The position numbers and the translations under genes were made by a program. Below the pieces are notes generated by a model, which made no database searches, was not told the DNA's origin, and was given only the letters and a program-made list of their open reading frames with translations. This document shows, piece by piece, positions 1 to 5,203 of a DNA stretch of 6,062 bases. Source of the stretch: CAZWUZ01 sp964637655 [NCBI: uncultured bacterium]. Lineage in GTDB: Bacteria; DAOPZR01. The stretch lies in NCBI GenBank assembly GCA_964637655.1, contig CAZWUZ010000235.1:1-6062 (forward strand), written 5' to 3'. How positions within the stretch are numbered: position 1 is the first letter of the stretch; each line of letters opens with the position of its first letter.

Positions 1-2
1 GG

Positions 3-272
3 GCCTACAGCGACCATGCCCATAACGTGCTGGTCAATATCGCCACCGAGACGGGCCTGGCCGGGCTGGCGGCGTTCCTGCTGTTCCTCGGGGCAACGCT
101 GCGCGCGTCGCTGCGCCAGCCGCTGCCGTGGTGTTTCCTGACGCAGGGGGTGGTGCTGGTGCTCATTGTTGCGGGGTTGGCGACCACCACCTTCCATACC
201 GAGGGGGGGATGCTCTTCGCCCTGCTGGTGGGAACCGCCCTGGGTGCGTCACGCGTGCCGCCGGCCGCATGA
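3..272 (+). CDS. O-antigen ligase/polymerase-type membrane protein (Wzy_C family), C-terminal part only
   Basis: Only the last 89 residues are present; the gene begins before the window and reads in frame from base 3 to the TGA at 270-272. The visible part starts with AYSDHAHNVLVNIATETGLA. This is the H-x-H-N...E-T-G-L signature of the periplasmic loop and following helix in O-antigen ligases (WaaL), polymerases and PglL-type protein O-glycosyltransferases. Two or three hydrophobic membrane segments follow (roughly residues 18-33, 46-60 and 66-78 of the visible part), then a short tail. Family members transfer undecaprenyl-diphosphate-linked glycans to lipid A core or to protein in the periplasm; the tail cannot tell which. 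The stop overlaps the rimO start as ATGA, so the two genes are probably co-transcribed and translationally coupled. A G7 run lies at 203-209. The family call is fairly secure; the acceptor is unknown. Confidence 0.75.
   Translation, partial: AYSDHAHNVLVNIATETGLAGLAAFLLFLGATLRASLRQPLPWCFLTQGVVLVLIVAGLATTTFHTEGGMLFALLVGTALGASRVPPAA
203..209 (+). other. G7 homopolymer in slippery-heptamer phase
   Basis: In the ligase reading frame the bases divide as G GGG GGG, the X XXY YYZ arrangement that allows -1 slippage. The -1 frame has no stop from here through ATG 269 and on through rimO. No stimulatory hairpin or internal Shine-Dalgarno element was identified, so function is unproven. Confidence 0.3.
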
Positions 273-1588
273 AGCCGCTGCGTATCTTTGCTGTTTCTCT
301 TGGCTGCCCGAAGAACGAGGCGGACCTGGAAATCGCCCTCGACCGCCTGACCGCGGCCGGCCACACAGTGGCTGCATCAGTGCGCTATGCCGATGCCATC
401 ATCGTCAATACCTGCGCGTTCACCGACGAGGCGCGCGCGGAGAGCAGTGCCGCGCTGGCAGACTGTGCCGCCGCGGCGAAACGCGGGGCGCTGGTGGTCG
501 CGCTTGGCTGCCTGGCGCAGCGCGAACGTGAACAGTTGTACGCGCGCTATCCGTTTCTCGTCGCTGTCGCCGGGCCGGGTGAGGCGGCGCATCTGCCGGC
601 CATCATCGCGCGCGCGCGCGGCGGGGCGCGCCCCGTGCGCTGCGGCGGTATGACGACCGCGCCGCTGGCTTCCGCGCGCGTCAAACTCACCCCCTCCCAC
701 TATGCCTGGCTGCGCATCGCCGAGGGGTGTGACAACCGCTGTCACTACTGCGTCATCCCCTCGCTGCGTGGACCGTTCCGCAGCCGTTCGGTCGCCGCCA
801 TTGCGCGTGAGGCGAAACAGCGCCTGCGCGCGGGGGCGAAGGAACTCATCCTCGTGGCGCAGGACACCACCCGCTATGGCAGCGACCTGCGCCCGCGCAC
901 GTCGCTGGCTGCCCTGCTGCGAATACTGGCCGGACTGGACGGGGAGTGCTGGCTGCGCGTGCTCTATGCGCATCCCGCGCAGGTGACAGACGACTTCCTG
1001 CGCGCGCTGGCGGAACTGGCCCCGGTGGTCAAGTACCTCGATATCCCGCTGCAGCATGCGCATCCTGCCGTGCTCAAGGCGATGGGGCGTCCCGTCATTG
1101 ACCACCGCGCGCTGGTCGCGCGTTTGCGTGACGCAGTCCCCGGCATCGCCCTGCGCACGACGCTGATGACCGGCTATCCCGGCGAAGGTGAAGAGGAATT
1201 CGCGGCGCTGCAGGAGTTCGTGCGCGATATGCGCTTCGACCGTCTCGGGCTTTTCTGTTTCCAGCCGCAGGCAGACACCCCGGCTTTCAATCTGCGCGGC
1301 CATCTCGACCCCGAAATCAAGGAACAGCGCCGCCAGACGCTCTGGCAACTGCAGGAGGAAATCAGTGCCGCGCGCAATGCCGCGCTCGTCGGCACCGACG
1401 TGACGGTGCTTATCGACCGCGTAGAGGGGCATGGCGGCACCGGACGCACTGCTGCTGATGCGCCGGGCATCGACCAGACCGTGCAGGTGCGCGGCAAAGT
1501 GCGCCGCGGCACCTTCGCGCGCGTGCGCCTCACCGGCAGCCATGCCTTCTCACTGACCGGGAAATGCCTGCCGGAGAAAAAACGGTGA
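269..1588 (+). CDS. rimO: Ribosomal protein S12 methylthiotransferase RimO
   Basis: 439 residues, the usual RimO length. The enzyme is a cytoplasmic radical-SAM methylthiotransferase that modifies the beta-carbon of a conserved aspartate of ribosomal protein S12 (Asp88/89). The N-terminal domain holds the three cysteines for the auxiliary 4Fe-4S cluster: C13 in SLGCPKN, C49 in NTCAFTDEA and C81 in LGCLAQR. The radical-SAM motif CDNRCHYC gives C154, C158 and C161, followed by VIPSLRGPFRSR. AQDTTRYGSD (197-206) and KYLDIPLQHA (255-264) are also typical. The C-terminal TRAM domain (about 375-432) contains GRTAADAPGIDQTV. SLGCPKN and GRTAADAP favour RimO over the tRNA enzyme MiaB. One oddity is CFQPQADTPAF (330-340), where RimO proteins usually have a YSxEEGT-like segment. 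The start is ATG 269, because it begins the MKPLRIFAVSLGCP reading; the same frame stays open upstream to at least 128, but that extension is unlike RimO. No Shine-Dalgarno sequence is visible, which fits coupling to the upstream stop through ATGA. Confidence 0.96.
   Translation: MKPLRIFAVSLGCPKNEADLEIALDRLTAAGHTVAASVRYADAIIVNTCAFTDEARAESSAALADCAAAAKRGALVVALGCLAQREREQLYARYPFLVAVAGPGEAAHLPAIIARARGGARPVRCGGMTTAPLASARVKLTPSHYAWLRIAEGCDNRCHYCVIPSLRGPFRSRSVAAIAREAKQRLRAGAKELILVAQDTTRYGSDLRPRTSLAALLRILAGLDGECWLRVLYAHPAQVTDDFLRALAELAPVVKYLDIPLQHAHPAVLKAMGRPVIDHRALVARLRDAVPGIALRTTLMTGYPGEGEEEFAALQEFVRDMRFDRLGLFCFQPQADTPAFNLRGHLDPEIKEQRRQTLWQLQEEISAARNAALVGTDVTVLIDRVEGHGGTGRTAADAPGIDQTVQVRGKVRRGTFARVRLTGSHAFSLTGKCLPEKKR
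607..620 (+). repeat. (CG)7 alternating tract inside rimO
   Basis: Seven CG dinucleotides in a row lie in the rimO codons for the linker before the radical-SAM domain. Bases 601-660 are 49/60 GC. It is most likely a by-product of GC-rich codon use (ARARG), although such tracts can adopt left-handed DNA. Confidence 0.6.
1573..1576 (+). promoter_or_regulatory. Ribosome binding site for the GT4 gene
   Basis: GGAG ends 8 bases before GTG 1585. It supports GTG 1585, which overlaps the rimO TGA, over the in-frame ATG 1564, which lies upstream of this site. Confidence 0.65.
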
Positions 1589-2724
1589 AGGTGCTCTTTG
1601 CGGTGCATGAATTCCCGCCGCTGGGCGGTGGGGCCGGGGTCTGGATACGCACGCTCGCTGATGCGGTGGTTGCCGGCGGCGGCAGGGCGAAGGTGCTCAC
1701 CCTTGGGCAGCCGGGCGTGGCGTATGCTGCGCTCCCCTATCCTGTCGAGGCGGTGCATAGCGGGCGGGCCTCAACGGCGTACGGTGATGCGTTCTCGCTG
1801 CTGCGCTATGCGCACAAACTGCGCGGTGTATTGCAACGTGAAACAGCGACTGGCGACTGGGACTGCGTCTATGCGCATTTTACGGTGCCCGCCGGCTGGG
1901 CTGCCGTCACGGCAGGATTGAACGTGCCGGTTATTGTCGACATTTCGGGTGCCGACATCTACGACCCTGAACGTTTCGCCCTTATCCGCCCGCTGCTCAA
2001 TATGCTCAACCGGCAGGTGGTAAAAAAAGCAAGATTAGTCATTGCCCCGAGCAAGGACATGGCACAGCGTTGCCGGGCGCTGACGGGCGTCATGCCCGAA
2101 GTGGTCTATCGCGCGGTGGATACTGAGCGCTTCCATCCAGGGGCAGCCAACCCGCAACTGCTGCGCCATCTCGGTGTGCCTGAGGGGGCAAAGACCATTC
2201 TCACTGTCGGGCGTCTCGTCCCGCGCAAGAATCTTGCCTTCGCCATCGCGGTGACGGCGGAACTGGTCAAGCGCGGCGAACCGGTCTATCACGTTATTGC
2301 CGGCGAGGGCCCCGAACGCCCCCGCCTCGAACGCCTCGTCGCCGCCTGCGGCCTGCAGGGAAGGGTCGTCTTCGCCGGGCGTGTCCCCGATGCCGACCTC
2401 CCCGGTCTCGTCGCCGCCGCCAACCTCTTCCTGCTCACCTCGCACTACGAGGCGCTCGGCATCGTCCTGCTCGAGGCGCTCGCCGCCGGCACCCCTGTCC
2501 TCGCCCCCGCCATCGGCGGCATAACCGAGATACTGGCTGGTGATGATGGCGCGATGATGCTGCAGCAACTTTCCGCAGCACCATCACGATGGGCGGAACA
2601 AGTGACGAAACTGCTGGCAGTGGATATGCACACATGTCAGCAACGGGCGTCGCAATTTGGCGTTGCCGGGCAGGTGCATGGGTGGCGCAACCGGATCTCG
2701 CTAACCTGCCGCATTCCGGAATAA
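1585..2724 (+). CDS. Glycosyltransferase family 4 (GT-B fold) protein
   Basis: 379 residues from GTG 1585. This is a retaining GT-B glycosyltransferase that would add a sugar from a nucleotide-sugar donor to a lipid-linked or surface glycan on the cytoplasmic side. The N-terminal Rossmann half starts MKVLFAVHEFPPLGGGAGVW, with the usual glycine-rich acceptor loop. The C-terminal donor domain has VGRLVPRKN (208-216, with phosphate-binding R210 and K215), AGEGPE (239-244), and the E-x7-E pair E289/E297 in SHYEALGIVLLEALAAG, then GGITEI (311-316). GTG 1585 is chosen because it overlaps the rimO stop (GTGA) and has GGAG 8 bases upstream; an in-frame ATG at 1564 would add seven residues (MPAGEKT) inside rimO. 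The last third changes composition: 2341-2520 is about 75% GC, 2521-2700 about 58%. The C-terminus from about residue 320 is less family-like but keeps a plausible closing helix. Donor and acceptor sugars cannot be read from sequence. Confidence 0.92.
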   Translation: MKVLFAVHEFPPLGGGAGVWIRTLADAVVAGGGRAKVLTLGQPGVAYAALPYPVEAVHSGRASTAYGDAFSLLRYAHKLRGVLQRETATGDWDCVYAHFTVPAGWAAVTAGLNVPVIVDISGADIYDPERFALIRPLLNMLNRQVVKKARLVIAPSKDMAQRCRALTGVMPEVVYRAVDTERFHPGAANPQLLRHLGVPEGAKTILTVGRLVPRKNLAFAIAVTAELVKRGEPVYHVIAGEGPERPRLERLVAACGLQGRVVFAGRVPDADLPGLVAAANLFLLTSHYEALGIVLLEALAAGTPVLAPAIGGITEILAGDDGAMMLQQLSAAPSRWAEQVTKLLAVDMHTCQQRASQFGVAGQVHGWRNRISLTCRIPE

Positions 2725-2731
2725 CAACAGT

Positions 2732-2737
2732 TGAGGA
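2732..2737 (+). promoter_or_regulatory. Possible ribosome binding site for the oligosaccharyltransferase gene
   Basis: TGAGGA directly abuts ATG 2738, which is too close for normal use. It lies 6 bases before the in-frame TTG 2744, so translation may really begin there. ATG 2795 is likewise directly preceded by GGGAG, and ATG 2780 has no visible site. The sequence therefore does not settle the start. Confidence 0.35.
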
Positions 2738-5203
2738 ATGAGGTTGTGCTACCGGCAACAAGCATGCTATAAGCAGCGTATGCGCAAAAGGGAGATGCAG
2801 GCACGGCTTACGGCATTCGTGCAGAGGGAAGGATTGACGTGTCTGGCCCTCGCGGTCATCCTCTTGTCTGCTTTTTCTGTGCGCACTATGCCGTTTGTCG
2901 ACGGGATATTCGCCGGTGACACGGTAATTTTCTGCGATACCGACCCCTATTACCACATGCGTCGTGTTGAACACCTGTTGACCCACGACTTTCAGCTTAT
3001 TGAATTCGATTACTATCTCAACTATCCCGAGGGTGGAGTCAGTTTCTGGCCGCCCGGGTTCGAAATGTTGCTGGCACTGTGTATCCGGGTTTTTTCGGGG
3101 GGAGCGACAGAGCGCGCGGTGATTGAACCGATTGTCTGCTGGCTGCCCCCGCTGCTGGGGGCGTTGACGGCGATTCCCGTCTGGGCTGCCGCCCGACGGT
3201 TATTCGGCCCGGTGGCTGGTGTTGTGGCGGCACTGATAGTCGCATTTATCCCGGGGCACATTGTCTATTCCCAGGTGGGTAAGGTCGACCAGCACGTGGC
3301 GGAAGGATTTACCGCAATGCTGCTGTACGCGTGGTTTTTCCGCCTGATGGCGACGCAGCATGATAACCACCGGCGCTGGATGATGCCGCTGGCGGGGGGC
3401 TTCTTTGTCTGGCTGGCGTATGTTATGTGGTCCGGGGCAACGCTGTACCTGGTGCCGCTGTTTGCAGCGGCAGGGATTCTGCTGCTGCTTGTGCCGTCAA
3501 CACGGTTTGCCGTGTATGTCAGGGAAAGTACATTGTTTTCGCTTTCAGCATTCATGTGGATGCTGTATCCCTGTCTGACCTCGTGGTGGGGACGTCAATG
3601 GCTGTTTGCCCACGATGCGCTGTCCCTGCTGCAACTGGTGTTTCTCGGGATCGCGACCCTCTTTTTCTCCGGCTTGTGGCTGCTCAGTGGTTCGTGGCGT
3701 GGATTGCAACCGGCACAACTGGCGGCCATGCCCGTGCGGATGCGTTCGCTGGCGGTATATATGGCCGGTTTTCTGATGCTGGCCGGCATGGTCGTTGCGT
3801 CGGCGCCTGATGCTTCGCGGGCGCTGCAGGAGGGAATGCGGCTGCTGTTGAAAAAGGGGGACGCCTCATATCATATCTGGCTGACGACGATTGCAGAGTA
3901 TTCCCCGCTGTGGGTGGTTGATAACGGGAGGGTGGTCTGGGGACAGATTGTCGGCAACCTTACCCGGTGGGTTTATGCCGTGCCGGTCATGCTGGTGGTG
4001 CTGGGCTGGCGTGTCTGGCGCTTGCCCGATGCGGTGGTGCGCATGTCGTCCCTGACACTTGCCGTCCTGACCGTGTTCCTTGGCCTGATCAACATGCAGC
4101 AGTCGCGCTACTCGTATGTATTCGGTGGCATGGTGGCGGTGTGCGCCGCCGGGTTGCTGGCACTGCTGTACCGTTGGCTGGCACAACACGAGGATTTCAT
4201 TCGTGTACAACTCCCCGAAGCGCTGCGCTGCCAGCTCGTCCGCCTGAAGGAATGCTTGCCATTCACGCGCTGGCCCCGCATGACCACGGCGTTGTGCATG
4301 GCGGTGCTGTCGGGTATGTGGCTGCTGCATGAATGCCGCCTGGTGACGGAATCGATGTTCTTTATCGGCGGGAGGTCAATCCTCTCTCCGGCGGAATATG
4401 AACTGCTGGTGTGGTTGCGCCACAATACGCCAACGCCGGGAAATTTTGCCCGGCCGCAGGACAAACCGGCGTATGGCATCATGAACATCTGGGACTGGGG
4501 ACATTTCATTGAGTACGTGGCGCAGCGTCCGGCCGCGGTCAATCCCTATGGCATGGGGATAGACAAGATGGTGGCGTTCTACCTCTGCCCGGCGGAAACG
4601 CAGGCGAATGCGCAGATGGAGGCACTGCAGTGCCGATATGTGCTTACTTCCGATCCGTTGATGATGGTTGATTCGCTGCGCAAATTGAGCATGCAGTATC
4701 CCGGGGAAACCTACCGCCTCCTCGGCTGGGAGCCGGGCCGTATCCGCATACCGAAAGAGGAATTTCTGCAGACGATGGGGGTGAAACTGCATCTGCATGA
4801 CGGGGCGAAACCGGTAATTCCCGATCTCGACGTGGAAGGGCTCGAACATTACCGGCTGGTGTATGAAACCCCGGAAATGTCGGAAATCACCTACTCGGGC
4901 GGCCCGGTGCAGGTGGCAAAACAGAAAGTGTTTGAATATGTGCGCGGCGCCCGCTTGCGCGGCAGGGGAAAACCGCACGAACTGGTGGCGGTATTCCTCA
5001 AGCGCACGAGTAATATCGGCAGGGAATTTCTGTATCAAAACCTGTTTGTTGCCGATGCTGAGGGAAATTTCGAACTGGTTCTGCCGTACAGCACGGCCGC
5101 TGATGAGGAACCGTATCTTGTGCGCTATGGCGCGCAGGAACGGGAAGAACGATTGGTTGTCCCCGAGGAGGCGGTGGCCAATGGCCTTATGGTCACGTTG
5201 TAG
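2738..5203 (+). CDS. STT3/PglB/AglB-type oligosaccharyltransferase (GT66)
   Basis: Up to 821 residues. GT66 enzymes transfer a polyprenyl-linked glycan to the asparagine of N-x-S/T sequons outside the membrane. About 13 hydrophobic segments lie between residues 33 and 531, followed by a soluble extracytoplasmic domain. The first external loop has CDTDPYYHMRR (66-76), with D69 the likely metal ligand of the first acidic motif. GKVDQHVAEGF (181-191) gives D184-x-H186, the form I associate with archaeal AglB; campylobacter PglB has D-x-E. TIAE (384-387) matches the TIxE motif of prokaryotic enzymes. IWDWGHFI (584-591) replaces WWDYG, the sequon-binding motif. From about 680 the C-terminus (HYRLVYETPE, KVFEYVRGARLRG, LPYSTAADEE) resembles the extra domain of archaeal AglB. 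The start is uncertain: ATG 2738, TTG 2744, ATG 2780 and ATG 2795 are all in frame and all precede the first membrane segment. The gene overlaps the next by 23 bases. The family call is strong; acceptor preference and glycan are unknown. Confidence 0.9.
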   Translation: MRLCYRQQACYKQRMRKREMQARLTAFVQREGLTCLALAVILLSAFSVRTMPFVDGIFAGDTVIFCDTDPYYHMRRVEHLLTHDFQLIEFDYYLNYPEGGVSFWPPGFEMLLALCIRVFSGGATERAVIEPIVCWLPPLLGALTAIPVWAAARRLFGPVAGVVAALIVAFIPGHIVYSQVGKVDQHVAEGFTAMLLYAWFFRLMATQHDNHRRWMMPLAGGFFVWLAYVMWSGATLYLVPLFAAAGILLLLVPSTRFAVYVRESTLFSLSAFMWMLYPCLTSWWGRQWLFAHDALSLLQLVFLGIATLFFSGLWLLSGSWRGLQPAQLAAMPVRMRSLAVYMAGFLMLAGMVVASAPDASRALQEGMRLLLKKGDASYHIWLTTIAEYSPLWVVDNGRVVWGQIVGNLTRWVYAVPVMLVVLGWRVWRLPDAVVRMSSLTLAVLTVFLGLINMQQSRYSYVFGGMVAVCAAGLLALLYRWLAQHEDFIRVQLPEALRCQLVRLKECLPFTRWPRMTTALCMAVLSGMWLLHECRLVTESMFFIGGRSILSPAEYELLVWLRHNTPTPGNFARPQDKPAYGIMNIWDWGHFIEYVAQRPAAVNPYGMGIDKMVAFYLCPAETQANAQMEALQCRYVLTSDPLMMVDSLRKLSMQYPGETYRLLGWEPGRIRIPKEEFLQTMGVKLHLHDGAKPVIPDLDVEGLEHYRLVYETPEMSEITYSGGPVQVAKQKVFEYVRGARLRGRGKPHELVAVFLKRTSNIGREFLYQNLFVADAEGNFELVLPYSTAADEEPYLVRYGAQEREERLVVPEEAVANGLMVTL
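2745..2773 (+). promoter_or_regulatory. Weak sigma70-like promoter candidate ahead of the oligosaccharyltransferase
   Basis: TTGTGC (2745-2750; 3 of 6 to TTGACA) and TATAAG (2768-2773; 5 of 6 to TATAAT) are separated by 17 bases. This is one of the less GC-rich stretches of the window and just follows the only intergenic gap. Transcription would begin near 2780 and would require ATG 2795 (or a leaderless ATG 2780) as start. The motif may be chance, and the tight gene packing argues for read-through from upstream. Confidence 0.15.
5165..5171 (+). promoter_or_regulatory. Strong ribosome binding site for the GT39-like gene
   Basis: GAGGAGG lies 9 bases before ATG 5181, inside the last codons of the oligosaccharyltransferase gene. 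It fixes the start of the GT39-like gene and the 23-base overlap, which suggests the two proteins are made together. Confidence 0.7.

Noticed and set aside
128-268. In-frame upstream extension of rimO from GTG 128
   Set aside because: The 47 added residues are glycine- and cysteine-rich and unlike RimO, and they overlap the well-supported ligase C-terminus. ATG 269 gives a normal RimO N-terminus.
377-1543. Long open frame on the minus strand (388 codons) opposite rimO
   Set aside because: Its sequence is low-complexity, rich in R, A, H, Q and G, and matches no family I recognise. GC-rich coding DNA commonly leaves the opposite strand open, and rimO explains the region fully.
2761-2768. AGCATGCT palindrome as an operator
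   Set aside because: An 8-base palindrome is easily chance and probably lies within the coding sequence.
3090-3102. T6-C-G6 homopolymer pair as a phase-variation tract
   Set aside because: The runs are only six bases each and encode ordinary residues (VFSGG) in the oligosaccharyltransferase; nothing else suggests switching.
4376-5038. Minus-strand open frame (220 codons) opposite the oligosaccharyltransferase C-terminal domain
   Set aside because: It is histidine- and arginine-rich with no recognisable motif. The plus strand carries the conserved IWDWG region and the AglB-like domain.
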